Shown: positions 1-7,323 of the stretch, piece by piece | Layout: each line of letters opens with the position of its first letter | How positions within the stretch are numbered: position 1 is the stretch's first letter | Assembly: GCA_036380435.1 (NCBI GenBank) | Contig: DASVES010000515.1 | Location: 1 to 19,422 of the forward strand | Direction of reading: 5' to 3' | Length of the DNA: 19,422 bases | Source: DASQDT01 sp036380435 | Lineage (GTDB): Bacteria > Acidobacteriota > Blastocatellia > Pyrinomonadales > Pyrinomonadaceae | Translations under genes and position numbers: made by a program | The notes under the pieces: model-generated | What the model was told of the DNA's origin: nothing | What the model saw: only the letters and a program-made list of their open reading frames with translations | Databases searched by the model: none

Positions 1-495
1 GTTCTCGGCGATGTTGCCGCCGACGTAGGAGTCCTTGTAGGAGGCCGGGTCGGGCGGGTAGAAGAGGCCGTGCGACTCGACCGCCTGTTGCAGCGCGTAG
101 GTCGTCACGCCCGGCTCGGTCACGACGTAGAGGTCGTCCGCCGAAATCTCGCGGACACGGTTCATGCGCTCCGTGCCCAACACGATGCCGCCCTCGACGG
201 GCACGGCCCCGCCCGTGTAGCCGACGCCGCCGCCGCGCGCCGTGACGGGGAAGCGCCGCTCATTAGCGAGCCGCAGCACCTCCGCGACCTCGCGCGTCGA
301 GCCGGGCAGCACCACGGCCTCAGGCGGAAACTTTTCCTTCAGCGCATCCTGCGCGTAAGGCTCGACCCGCTCCGCATCGACGAGCACATGCTCCGCGCCG
401 ACGATCTCCCGCAGGCGCGCCAGCACATCAGCGTCCGAGGCGGCCGTGCGCGCGCGCACGCTACGGCCCGAAGGTATGTGAATAGAGCGGCTCAT
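1..495 (-). CDS. FAD-linked oxidase, GlcD family (glycolate/D-lactate dehydrogenase-like), 5' part only
   Basis: Seen: 165 codons from an ATG at 495 run off the left edge with no stop. The protein begins MSRSIHIPSGRSV and carries the PCMH-type FAD-binding signature: a diphosphate-binding stretch RGGGVGYTGGAVPVEGG near residues 90-106, then EPGVTTYALQQAVE, then PPDPASYKDSYVGGNIAEN at the edge. Known: GlcD-like flavoproteins oxidise 2-hydroxyacids such as glycolate or D-lactate and are usually about 460-480 residues, so roughly two thirds of the protein, including the substrate-binding C-terminal domain, lies outside the window. The substrate therefore cannot be assigned. No Shine-Dalgarno sequence is obvious before the ATG. 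A LarA-family gene lies on the same strand about 3.3 kb upstream, which makes a lactate-type 2-hydroxyacid a reasonable but unproven guess. Family call is firm; exact enzyme is open. Confidence 0.88.
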   Translation of the reverse strand, partial: MSRSIHIPSGRSVRARTAASDADVLARLREIVGAEHVLVDAERVEPYAQDALKEKFPPEAVVLPGSTREVAEVLRLANERRFPVTARGGGVGYTGGAVPVEGGIVLGTERMNRVREISADDLYVVTEPGVTTYALQQAVESHGLFYPPDPASYKDSYVGGNIAEN

Positions 496-520
496 GCTTT
501 TGTTTGCGAAATCGCGCACT

Positions 521-550
521 ACTGTAACGCGCGGATGAGCGACACATCAA
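521..550 (-). promoter_or_regulatory. candidate sigma70-type promoter for the GlcD-family gene
   Basis: On the minus strand TTGATG (545-550) and TACAGT (521-526) are separated by 18 bases, each matching 4 of 6 consensus positions. The expected transcript start would lie about 20 bases before the ATG at 495. Pattern match by eye only. Confidence 0.3.
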
Positions 551-574
551 ACGCGGCTGAACGCGCCATAAGTC

Positions 575-615
575 GGAAGGGCGGCGGCGCCGTAGTGTCG
601 CGCCGCCGCCCTTCC
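575..615 (-). terminator. strong GC-rich hairpin downstream of the metallothionein-like gene
   Basis: A 16-bp perfect stem (575-590 with 600-615) closes a 9-base loop, 37 bases past the stop codon of the small Cys-rich gene. The minus-strand side has only a weak T-containing tail (GACTTATGG); the plus-strand side is T-richer (TTATGTTTACATC) but no plus-strand gene ends here. It probably ends the metallothionein transcript, though without a classic U-tract. Confidence 0.5.
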
Positions 616-652
616 TTATGTTTACATCTTCCCTGCCGACGGCCGTCGCCGG

Positions 653-808
653 CTATTTGCAGTCGGGGTGGTGACAGGTGCAGCCGATCTCCATCATGTT
701 GACCTTGTGGGCGTCCTCGCACTCCTCGCTGCAATACTTTTCGTTGTCGGGGACGGAACACTCACAGGTCAGCCGCGAACACTTGCCCTTCCTCTCATCG
801 TTTGCCAT
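653..808 (-). CDS. small Cys-rich metallothionein-like protein (51 aa)
   Basis: Seen: a 51-residue protein MANDERKGKC... with eight Cys (10, 15, 17, 26, 30, 43, 45, 50) and three His (34, 46, 47). The central YCSEECEDAH and the tail GCTCHHPDCK match the layout of bacterial metallothioneins of the SmtA/BmtA type, where an embedded zinc-finger-like YCSxxCAxxH segment sits in a Cys-rich cluster. Known: these proteins bind Zn, Cd or Cu through Cys and His thiolate clusters in the cytoplasm. Start choice is strong: AGGAGGT (818-824) precedes the ATG by 8 bases. The gene is monocistronic, with a 16-bp hairpin downstream. The sequence ends in K after the last Cys, giving a short variant with fewer C-terminal Cys than SmtA. 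Metal and regulator cannot be read from the sequence; no divergent SmtB-type repressor is present. Confidence 0.82.
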   Translation of the reverse strand: MANDERKGKCSRLTCECSVPDNEKYCSEECEDAHKVNMMEIGCTCHHPDCK

Positions 809-905
809 GGGCGCTCTACCTCCTCGCGTGGCGTTCGAGCACTATGGGGGCCGTGCGTGTGCGCTAAGTTTCGACCCGACCCGGCGCCCACGTCAAGTGG
901 GGAAA

Positions 906-967
906 GGGTAAGGGGTAAAGGGGAAAGGCAGGTCTGACCCTTACCCTTTACCTTTTCCCCTTACCCT
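906..967. repeat. purine/pyrimidine tandem repeat pair forming an imperfect hairpin (GGGTAAA type)
   Basis: Plus strand 906-928 holds GGGTAAGGGGTAAAGGGG-type units; 938-967 holds the pyrimidine-rich inverse. The best pairing starts with a 10-base perfect block (GGGTAAGGGG and its complement) followed by degenerate units. It lies 4 bases beyond the stop codon of the 229-residue secreted protein and is one of several ~7-base repeat arrays in the window. Confidence 0.7.
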
Positions 968-971
968 CCGT

Positions 972-1661
972 TTACGGGACGGGTTGGAGGACGATGCGGA
1001 CGCGCTCGGCGCCGACGGTGATCTCCAGAGGGTTGCCGGGCTGGATGGGGATGACGCGCCCGTTGACGTTGATTTCGAGAGGCGGCAGCGTGCGCGCTGT
1101 GGCTGGCGCGGCGGACGAGGACGTTGGTGGCGTCATCGAAGGCGTTGTGGCCGCGCCGGGCTGTGTCGGCGTGGTGGTCTCGGCGGGCGGCGGCGCGCTC
1201 TCGTCGGCGGGCTTGGCGGCGTCGGTCGTGCGCGTCAGGAGGTTTAAGGCGACGATGCGCCAGGTCGCCGGCGTGCAGGTCAGGCGCAGGCCCGGCGTGT
1301 CCACCTCGGCCGACTCGCCCGGCGCGAGTGCTTCGAGCTTCCACATGCCCTCGCCGCAACGGACGTTGTCCGCGCCGTAGAAGGTGGCCCAGCCCGAGGC
1401 GTAGGTGTAGAAGACCTGACTCCGGCTCTCGATGACGATGCGGGCGTTGCGACCGGGAGCGTCGGGTGTGCCGACGAGGGCGGCGGTGCGCAGGCGCGCG
1501 GCGAGGGCGGCGCGGCCGTAGATGTCGTAGGCGGCGGCCTCGGCGTCGAGCGCCACGCGCGGCTCGGAGGCGCGCACGTCGCCCGACGTGTCCTGTGCGC
1601 GCGCGTTCGCGAGGCAGCAGCACGCGACGAAGATGAGACTCACAGCAGCCTTCACTCTCAT
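972..1661 (-). CDS. secreted protein of unknown function
   Basis: I do not recognise this 229-residue protein. Seen: an N-terminal signal peptide (MRVKAAVSLIFVACCCLANARAQ, likely cleaved near ARA-QD), then a globular part (about 30-150) with one conserved-looking block FYTYASGWATFYGADNVRCGEGMW, two Cys (in VRCGE and LTCTP) that could form a disulfide, a Pro/Thr/Ala-rich linker at about 152-192, and a short C-terminal beta-rich stretch beginning LEINVNGRVIPIQPG. GGAGG lies about 5 bases before the ATG at 1661 and supports the start. The gene is downstream of, and on the same strand as, the P1 peptidase with about 87 bases between them, so co-transcription is possible. The linker plus small C-terminal module suggests a two-domain periplasmic or surface protein; no enzymatic motif is visible. 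Confidence 0.75.
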   Translation of the reverse strand: MRVKAAVSLIFVACCCLANARAQDTSGDVRASEPRVALDAEAAAYDIYGRAALAARLRTAALVGTPDAPGRNARIVIESRSQVFYTYASGWATFYGADNVRCGEGMWKLEALAPGESAEVDTPGLRLTCTPATWRIVALNLLTRTTDAAKPADESAPPPAETTTPTQPGAATTPSMTPPTSSSAAPATARTLPPLEINVNGRVIPIQPGNPLEITVGAERVRIVLQPVP

Positions 1662-1748
1662 AAGCCCTCCAGACGAAAACCGTTTCCGACCCCTAGCTTA
1701 CAACGCAGACGCTGAAAGCCCAACGCCTTTCCCCGTCATCTCTCCCCG

Positions 1749-2984
1749 TCACTTCTCTTTCGCGAGCGCGTTGTACTTCTTCAGAATCTCGACCGTTCGC
1801 TCCACGGGCAGCGCCTCGACGCGGACGGCGCGGTGGCCAGTCATCGTCGTCGCACGCAGCATCGAGTTGTAGATGGCCTCCTCGGTCGCCTCGACGCAGG
1901 CGAGGAAGAGCGGCGAGACGGCGTCGTTGCCGAGCAGTTCGACGCGACGCAATTCTTCGGCAGCGCGGATGCGATTCCTGGGCGCGGTGCTGAAGGCGAT
2001 GACGTAATCGCCGCTTCCCTGCGTGGAGGGCGAGCCGGTGCGCGCAAGGCCGAGCATGGCGCGGGCGGCGAGGCGGCGCAGGTTGCGCGCGTCGAGCGGC
2101 GCGTCCGTGGCGACGACGATGATGATCGAGCCGTCGGCACGGTCTTCCTGTAGCGCCGTCGTCGCGTCGGTCGCGCGGTCGCCGCCCGCCGGCCCCTTCG
2201 ACTCGCCGCCCTGCCGCGCCTTAGTCGGCGCTTCGAGTCGGTCTTTCAGATAATACTTGCCCAGCTCGCGGCCCACGGGCGCGCCGTTCATCGTCAGCAC
2301 GCCGCCGAAGTTTGTCTGCACGAGCACGCCGACCGTGTAGCCGCCCAAGCTGTCGGGCAGGACGCGCGACGACGTGCCGATGCCGCCCTTGAAGCCGAAG
2401 GCGATGGTGCCCGTGCCCGCGCCGACCGCGCCCTCCTCGACCGCCCCGCCCTTCGCCGAGCGCAAGGCCGCGAAGACCTCCTCGCGCCCGACGTGCCGGC
2501 CGCGAATGTCGTTGAGCAGCCCGTCGTTCGTCTCGCCGACGACGGGGTTGATCGAGCGCACGTCCTCGTTGCCGGGAAGCTGTAGCATCCAGTCGATCAG
2601 AGCGTCGGCCGCGCGCGGGACGTTGAGCGTGCTCGTCAAAAGTATCGGCGTCTCGATCTCGCCCAGCTCTTCGACCTGTGTGGAGCCGGCGAGCTTGCCG
2701 AAGCCGTTGCCGACGAAGACGGCCGCCGGCACCTTCTCCTGAAACAGATTTCCCTCGTGCGGCACGACGGCCGTCACGCCTGTGCGCACGCTCTCGCCGC
2801 GCACGAGCGTCGTGTGGCCGACGCGCACGCCCGAAACGTCCGTGATGGCGTTGAGCCTGCCCGGCGGCAGCACGCCGACGTGGAGGCCGATGTCGCGCGC
2901 GCGCGGGCGCGGCCTCTCGGTGTTTGTCTGTTGGAAGGTTGTCATCAGGAGCAGGAGCGCGAGTGCGGCGTTGAGTCTGAACAT
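1749..2984 (-). CDS. exported P1 family peptidase (DmpA-type, N-terminal serine nucleophile)
   Basis: Known: P1/S58 enzymes (L-aminopeptidase DmpA, beta-aminopeptidase BapA) cleave themselves before a serine that becomes the N-terminal nucleophile, then hydrolyse N-terminal residues of peptides. Seen: 411 residues with a hydrophobic signal (1-18), the family opening ARDIGLHVGVLPPGRLNAITDVSGVRVGHTT (30-59), TSTLNVPRAADAL (117-129), GAVGAGTGT and FGFKGGIGTSSR, and the cleavage site ADG-SIIIVVATDAPL with Gly285-Ser286. Ser324 and Asp326 (GSGDYVIAFST) follow at +38 and +40 from the nucleophile, the spacing I recall for Ser288/Glu290 relative to Ser250 in BapA. The signal peptide places it in the periplasm. 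A charged, Gly-rich insert (about 250-282) precedes the cleavage site. There is no clear ribosome binding site before ATG 2984. Substrate unknown. Confidence 0.9.
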   Translation of the reverse strand: MFRLNAALALLLLMTTFQQTNTERPRPRARDIGLHVGVLPPGRLNAITDVSGVRVGHTTLVRGESVRTGVTAVVPHEGNLFQEKVPAAVFVGNGFGKLAGSTQVEELGEIETPILLTSTLNVPRAADALIDWMLQLPGNEDVRSINPVVGETNDGLLNDIRGRHVGREEVFAALRSAKGGAVEEGAVGAGTGTIAFGFKGGIGTSSRVLPDSLGGYTVGVLVQTNFGGVLTMNGAPVGRELGKYYLKDRLEAPTKARQGGESKGPAGGDRATDATTALQEDRADGSIIIVVATDAPLDARNLRRLAARAMLGLARTGSPSTQGSGDYVIAFSTAPRNRIRAAEELRRVELLGNDAVSPLFLACVEATEEAIYNSMLRATTMTGHRAVRVEALPVERTVEILKKYNALAKEK

Positions 2985-3048
2985 ATGTAGAAGCGGGTTG
3001 CGACCCCGTGTGCGCGCGTCAGATGTTGTATCTCAGTATGGCCGCGAA

Positions 3049-3107
3049 GCTGACCACTGACAAAGAACATCGCTTAGCTGACCGCTGAAAGCTGATGGCT
3101 GACGGCT
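3049..3107. repeat. GCTGAnn heptad repeat overlapping the glycosylase 3' end
   Basis: Units GCTGACC-ACTGACA (3049-3062), then after a short gap GCTGACC-GCTGAAA-GCTGATG-GCTGACG-GCT (3077-3107). The second block is translated on the minus strand as the last ten residues of the DNA glycosylase. No inverted partner is visible nearby. Confidence 0.75.
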
Positions 3108-3757
3108 TTCCTCGGCGCGTGCAAATAGAACTGCCACAGGATGCGCGCCGCCACGGAGCGCCACGGCCGCCACGCTTCCGCCAACACAATCAACTCCGCT
3201 GTCGTCGGGCGCGATTTCAGACGCTTGACGCGCTCGGCCGCGATGGCCAGCGCGAGGTCGCCCGTCGGCCACGCGTCGGGTCGTCCCAGCGCCCGCAAAA
3301 GATAAATCTCCGCCGTCCACGCCCCGATGCCTTTGACCTTCGTCAGCTCCGCGCGCGCCGCGTCGTCGTCCAACTTGTCGAGACCGCGCAGATCGAGTCC
3401 GCCTTCGACGATCAGCCGCGCGAGGTCTCGCAGGTACACGGACTTCTGCCGGGTGATGCCGGCGGCCCTGACCTCCGCGTCGCTCATCCCGGCCAGCCGC
3501 GCCGGAGTCACTTCCCCGGCCGCCGCGAGCAGCCGCGCGTGTGTGGCCGCCGCCGAGGCGAGCGACACCTGCTGCTCAAGGATGGTGAGCACGAGCGTCT
3601 CGAAGCCCGGCTCGCGCGCCCACAGCGCCGGCCGCCCATACTCCTCCACGACGCGCGCCAAATCGCCGTCGCGCTTCACAAGCCGGGAGACGCCGCGCGC
3701 CAGCGACGCCTCATCGAGAATCGTAGACACGCCCGCCGCGCGCTTAACCTGCGCCAT
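3074..3757 (-). CDS. alkA: DNA-3-methyladenine glycosylase II (AlkA-type, HhH-GPD superfamily)
   Basis: Known: AlkA-type enzymes excise alkylated purines from DNA by flipping the base and using an Asp to activate attack at C1'. Seen: FETLVLTILEQQVSLASAAATHARL (about 52-76), the helix-hairpin-helix KVKGIGAWTAEIYLL (140-154), catalytic Asp at residue 167 in WPTGDLALA, and the closing helix WRPWRSVAARILWQF. At 227 residues it matches the short AlkA clade lacking the E. coli N-terminal domain. ATG at 3757 is chosen: its A is shared with the TGA stop of the upstream LarA-family gene (TGATG), which implies translational coupling. A TTG one codon earlier is possible but unlikely. Odd: the last ten residues (AVSHQLSAVS) are encoded by a heptad repeat, so the natural C-terminus was probably just after YLHAPRK. 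Confidence 0.9.
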   Translation of the reverse strand: MAQVKRAAGVSTILDEASLARGVSRLVKRDGDLARVVEEYGRPALWAREPGFETLVLTILEQQVSLASAAATHARLLAAAGEVTPARLAGMSDAEVRAAGITRQKSVYLRDLARLIVEGGLDLRGLDKLDDDAARAELTKVKGIGAWTAEIYLLRALGRPDAWPTGDLALAIAAERVKRLKSRPTTAELIVLAEAWRPWRSVAARILWQFYLHAPRKAVSHQLSAVS

Positions 3758-5064
3758 CAATGTATCCCCGGCTGTAGAGATGTGTCGGCGTCCGCAAGTT
3801 CAGGGCTGACCACCGGCATGAACGCGGCGCCGCGCGGCATGACGTAGCCGGGCGCTTTCGTGTCCGTGGCGGCGAGCGCCTCTTCGAACGTGCGCGCCGG
3901 GTGCAGACCCATGCTTCTCACGTCCGCTTCGGGGAGCGATGAGACGAGTTGGATGCGGAAGCGCTCGGTCTTCGTGAGTAACGACCACGCGGTCTGACCG
4001 TTGACCTCGTAGGCTTCGAACAGCCGGCGCTCCAGCGCGCGCGAGTCGGCGGCCTCGAACCACTTGAGGAAGTCGGGGCGGCCCGTGCCCTCGGCACACT
4101 CGGCCAGCAGGATGATGTGGCCGCCCTCCTCGCAGGCATGCGAGGCCATCTCCAGAGCCTTGTGCGCTTGAATGAGATTGATGTCGTAGGGCGCGCCGCC
4201 CGCGGAGACGACGACGAGCGGGCGCTTCTCTGAAATCCTGAGCGTGTGCGAGTCGGCGTAGTCGGCGCAGGCGTGGCGATGGGCGGAGCGCCAATCGCCG
4301 GCGTAGAGACGCACGGGCCGCCCCAACTCATCGACGACGGCGTTGACGAGAAACGACGGCGCGACCTCGGCGGCGATGCGCTCGCACTCCTCGTGGACGG
4401 CGTTGCCGTCGAGCCGTCCCGTCCCGACGCCCGCGCGCCGGCCGCCGCGCTCGGGGTCGAGCGCGAGCAGGTGCGTGGCCGCGATGGTGCGCGCCGAGGC
4501 GAGTCCGGGGCAGACGCTTTTGCGCCCGCCCGTGAAGCCGGCGAAATAGTGGAAGCCGACGCCGCCCGTGAGGATGACGTGCGAGAAGTCGAGCAGGGCG
4601 CGATTGATCTCGATGGGCGTGCCGCGCTCGGTCGTGCCGAGGCTCGCGAGTTGCGATTCGTCCGCGGGGTCGTGTTCGAGTGAGCGGACGCGCTGGACGA
4701 CGAAGGGCGTCAACAGCTCGCGCCGCTCGGACGAGCTGACGCGGCGGTGCAGCCCCGTGGCGAAAATGATCTTCAACTCGTAGGGCGCCACTCCCAACTG
4801 GACGAGCCGGCGCACGAGCAGGTGGACGATTGCGGCGCTTCCCGTAGCGCGTGTGGCATCCGAGACGACGACGAGCGCGCTCTCGCCGGGGCTGACGATC
4901 TCTTCGAGCGGCTGCGAGTCGATGGGGTCATCTATGGCGGCGCCGATCTCCGCGTCCGTGAGCGGGCGCTCGTCTGACGCGGCGGGCGCAAGCACCTCGA
5001 AGCGCGCGGCGTCGAAGTCGAAGGCGGTGGAGCCGCGGCCGTATTTGAGTTCAACGTGGGGCAT
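3757..5064 (-). CDS. larA: LarA-family nickel-pincer lactate racemase-like protein
   Basis: Known: Lactobacillus LarA racemises lactate with a nickel-pincer nucleotide covalently bound to a lysine; homologues act on other 2-hydroxyacids. Seen: SDATRATGS (68-76, with Asp69 and Arg72), FATGLHR (His106), GGVGFHYFAGFTGGRKSVCPG (His172, Lys182), ASARTIAATH (His198), and GGAPYDINLIQAHKALE in the C-terminal domain. His172, Lys182 and His198 reproduce the 10- and 16-residue spacing of His174, Lys184 and His200 of LarA, so the cofactor lysine and metal ligands appear intact. Length 435 is normal for the family. No LarB, LarC or LarE cofactor genes are in the window, so they would have to be elsewhere. 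There is no ribosome binding site before ATG 5064; the place is taken by a heptad repeat. The exact substrate is open. Confidence 0.87.
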   Translation of the reverse strand: MPHVELKYGRGSTAFDFDAARFEVLAPAASDERPLTDAEIGAAIDDPIDSQPLEEIVSPGESALVVVSDATRATGSAAIVHLLVRRLVQLGVAPYELKIIFATGLHRRVSSSERRELLTPFVVQRVRSLEHDPADESQLASLGTTERGTPIEINRALLDFSHVILTGGVGFHYFAGFTGGRKSVCPGLASARTIAATHLLALDPERGGRRAGVGTGRLDGNAVHEECERIAAEVAPSFLVNAVVDELGRPVRLYAGDWRSAHRHACADYADSHTLRISEKRPLVVVSAGGAPYDINLIQAHKALEMASHACEEGGHIILLAECAEGTGRPDFLKWFEAADSRALERRLFEAYEVNGQTAWSLLTKTERFRIQLVSSLPEADVRSMGLHPARTFEEALAATDTKAPGYVMPRGAAFMPVVSPELADADTSLQPGIH

Positions 5065-5072
5065 AAAGGCAG

Positions 5073-5109
5073 GGAGTCAGGAGTCAGAAGTCAGAAGTCA
5101 GGAGTCAGA
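5073..5109. repeat. GGAGTCA heptad array upstream of the LarA-family gene
   Basis: Five consecutive units (GGAGTCA, GGAGTCA, GAAGTCA, GAAGTCA, GGAGTCA) plus GA on the plus strand, beginning 8 bases before the LarA-family start codon. The same motif occurs inverted at 7041-7066 and as a hairpin at 9403-9475. Confidence 0.85.
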
Positions 5110-5222
5110 ATAAAGATAGACGGTGACAGCTTCTATATGCAGACTCCATGCCGATTCGGTCATCTGTAAACCGAATTTTAGACTTCGGAGTTTCCAACCA
5201 CTTCGACGCTCAAGCAGGTCAT

Positions 5223-6929
5223 CTAACGCACGCTCGCTTGTTTCAAGTAGTCGCGCGCCTCGGCGAGTTCGGGGGCACGCGCGTCGGCCCGCTCCTGTGT
5301 GCGTAGATAATCGGCGTAAGTTTGCGCGGCGAGTTTCCCGTCACCGCTTTTGGCGGCGGCGCGCGCCAGCCCGAGCAGCGAGCGCGGCCGGTTCGGCTGG
5401 CGCAAAAGCGCGGTCTTGAACTGCGCCGCCGCTTCCGCCGGGCGACCCGCGCGCAGCAACACGTCACCAAACAACTCATGTGACGGCTTGATCATCTCAG
5501 GCGGCCCCGAAGGCGGTCGCAGCGATTCTTCCAGACTCGTCGCGCGCCGCAAAAGTTCGACGGCCTCGTCAAATTTGCCCGCGTTCGCCCTCGCCAGCCC
5601 CGCAACTTCCAACGCCATGATCTCAACCATCTCCGGGGTGAAATAACTCGCGGAGTTTTCAAAATCCTTACGCAGAGCGCGAAGCTCGGCCGAATACTTC
5701 TCCGCGTCCGCCGGGTTCTTCGATGAGGCCGCCGCCATGCCGCGCAGGTAACTGCCGAACAAAAGTTTGATCAACGGTCGTTGCGCCTGCGGCGCGCCGC
5801 TTGACGCCGGAATCACTTTCGCCTTCGTCGGCTTCGCGGCGGCGTGGCATGAGTCTGCCCCCGCTTCCTTCCTTATCGGGAGCGACGCGGATTTCGCGTC
5901 GGGTTCGCCGAAGTGTTTTTCGATCAAATCCCAACGCTCGGTTTCGGCGATGAAGGCGGCGGCCATGTAAGGATAGCCGCGAATCGGTGCGCCCAAATCG
6001 GCGATTGATTTCTGCATGAGGGCGAGTTGCGCTTCGGCCTCTTTTGTGCGCCCCTGCTGCAAGTAGACGTATTCGAGCCAACTGAGACTGTGATAATCAC
6101 GACGCTCGATGGAATATTTTTTGCGCTTGACCCAGGCGTCGGATGTCGCCCACGAAGACTCGTTCGAGGCGGCGGCCTCCGCCCACATGCCGAGCTGAAT
6201 AAAGATGTGTGAAGGCATGTGGCGCGCGTGATGCGCGTCGGGCGCGATCTCGGCGTAGCGGCGCGCGGCCGGAAGCGCGAGGATGGCGTGTTCGGGATCG
6301 TCGAAGGCGTGAATGATGTAATGCGCCGCGCCGGGATGATTCGGATTCTTGCCGTAAACGTCGAGCGCGATGGCTCCGGCCTGCATCTGCAAACGGTAGC
6401 CCTTATCGACGGGGCGCACGGCGCCGAGCAACGAGAGCGCGTAGAAGGAGGCGGCTTCGAGGTCGGCCGGATAGGCTCTATAAACTTTCTCCATGGCGGC
6501 GGCGTAGGCGAGATTGCGCGCGTGCCTGTCGCCTTCGCCGTAGAGAGCCTTCACGGCGCCGAGGTAGGCCGACTCGCGCGCGGTGAGTTGCCCGGTGTCG
6601 TGAATTTTCGCGACGACTTTGCGCGCGGCTTCCGTGTCCTGCTCGTTCCAGAGCGGGTGGTTGTGCGCCATGGCCTCGCCCCAGTAGCCCATCATAAAAG
6701 CCGGGTCAACTTTCGTCGCCGCTTGAAACTCTTCCAAAGCCTCTTCATACCAGAACGAGTGCAACGCCGCGACCCCGCGCAGGAAATGCGCCTGCGCCGC
6801 CGGCGAGCCGGAAGTCGGGAAATCAACTTGCCCGAGCGCGCCCGTCGGCTGCGAGAAGGCGGATAAAGCGAAACACAGGGAAACGCACAATGTTAAAAAT
6901 GTCCGTTGCGAAGCACGACGAAACGACAT
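5223..6929 (-). CDS. exported tetratricopeptide-repeat protein with conserved-looking His clusters
   Basis: Seen: 568 residues with a signal peptide (1-26, ending SAFSQ), then helical repeat units such as AAQAHFLRGVAALHSFWYEEALEEFQAATKVDPAF (44-78), and near the C-terminus PSHELFGDVLLRAGRPAEAAAQFKTALLRQPNRP followed by a similar unit. These are TPR-type helix pairs. Between them lies a His-rich part: NPNHPGAAHYIIHAFDDPEHA (His198, 203, 207, 214) and PDAHHARHMPSHIF (His233, 234, 237, 241). Known: proteins of this build are widespread in Acidobacteriota and Bacteroidota without an assigned role. The motifs could bind metal or form an active site; that is inference. A GAGG sits 7-8 bases before ATG 6929. 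It is likely periplasmic and alone in its transcript, with about 145 bases on either side. Confidence 0.85.
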   Translation of the reverse strand: MSFRRASQRTFLTLCVSLCFALSAFSQPTGALGQVDFPTSGSPAAQAHFLRGVAALHSFWYEEALEEFQAATKVDPAFMMGYWGEAMAHNHPLWNEQDTEAARKVVAKIHDTGQLTARESAYLGAVKALYGEGDRHARNLAYAAAMEKVYRAYPADLEAASFYALSLLGAVRPVDKGYRLQMQAGAIALDVYGKNPNHPGAAHYIIHAFDDPEHAILALPAARRYAEIAPDAHHARHMPSHIFIQLGMWAEAAASNESSWATSDAWVKRKKYSIERRDYHSLSWLEYVYLQQGRTKEAEAQLALMQKSIADLGAPIRGYPYMAAAFIAETERWDLIEKHFGEPDAKSASLPIRKEAGADSCHAAAKPTKAKVIPASSGAPQAQRPLIKLLFGSYLRGMAAASSKNPADAEKYSAELRALRKDFENSASYFTPEMVEIMALEVAGLARANAGKFDEAVELLRRATSLEESLRPPSGPPEMIKPSHELFGDVLLRAGRPAEAAAQFKTALLRQPNRPRSLLGLARAAAKSGDGKLAAQTYADYLRTQERADARAPELAEARDYLKQASVR

Positions 6930-7040
6930 GACTTTACCTCGACTTTCTTGCAGCAGGGTGAATGCCTTGTAGTGTTGCCACCACGCTCATCACGATTTCA
7001 GGTCAAATATAAATACACGGCCGCGGCCTTTTTTGTTCCG

Positions 7041-7066
7041 ACTCCTGACTCCTGACTCCTGACTTC
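7041..7066. repeat. inverted copy of the GGAGTCA heptad array
   Basis: Reads ACTCCTG-ACTCCTG-ACTCCTG-ACTTC on the plus strand, i.e. AGTCAGG units on the minus strand, 8 bases past the stop codon of the 80-residue gene. With the array at 5073-5109 it brackets the TPR gene in inverted orientation. Confidence 0.8.
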
Positions 7067-7074
7067 TTGATTGT

Positions 7075-7317
7075 TCAGACCCCGAAGCGCACCAGCTCGC
7101 GCTCGATGGCCTGAAGGGAGTTGAAGTCGGTGTTGCCGGCGGCGCGGGCGTCGGAGAGCCAGCGGCGGAGCTTGCGCGCCTCTTCGAGCGAGGGGATGCG
7201 GCAGGCGCCCGTCAGCGCCAGCGTCACCAGATGGTCGGGCGCGCCGTGCGTGACGAGCGCCGCCTGAAGCGCCGCCTGCTCGCGCAAATCGAGGACGAGG
7301 AGGAGATTGATTTCCAT
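7075..7317 (-). CDS. small protein of unknown function (80 aa)
   Basis: Not recognised. The 80-residue product begins MEINLLLVLDLREQAALQAALVTHGAPDHLVTLALTG and ends IERELVRFGV; it reads as a soluble, mostly helical protein with one Cys, no signal peptide and no metal-binding motif. It follows the CDF zinc exporter on the same strand, 74 bases downstream, but a 31-bp hairpin separates them. No ribosome binding site precedes the ATG; the hairpin ends 6 bases upstream of it. Wobble-position GC and a protein-like composition favour this frame over a longer overlapping frame that lacks such character. Moderately confident that it is translated. Confidence 0.6.
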   Translation of the reverse strand: MEINLLLVLDLREQAALQAALVTHGAPDHLVTLALTGACRIPSLEEARKLRRWLSDARAAGNTDFNSLQAIERELVRFGV

Positions 7318-7323
7318 AGCTCA

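Noticed and set aside
70..702. Plus-strand 210-codon open frame over the GlcD-family gene
   Set aside because: It is antisense to a clearly recognisable FAD-oxidase frame and its Arg/Ala-rich product has no protein-like features.
6219..6866. Plus-strand 215-codon frame opposite the TPR gene
   Set aside because: Antisense shadow; the minus strand has signal peptide and TPR repeats in register.
7019..7034. GGCCGCGGCC followed by six T as an intrinsic terminator on the plus strand
   Set aside because: A 10-bp palindrome leaves no loop of workable size, and no plus-strand gene ends there.
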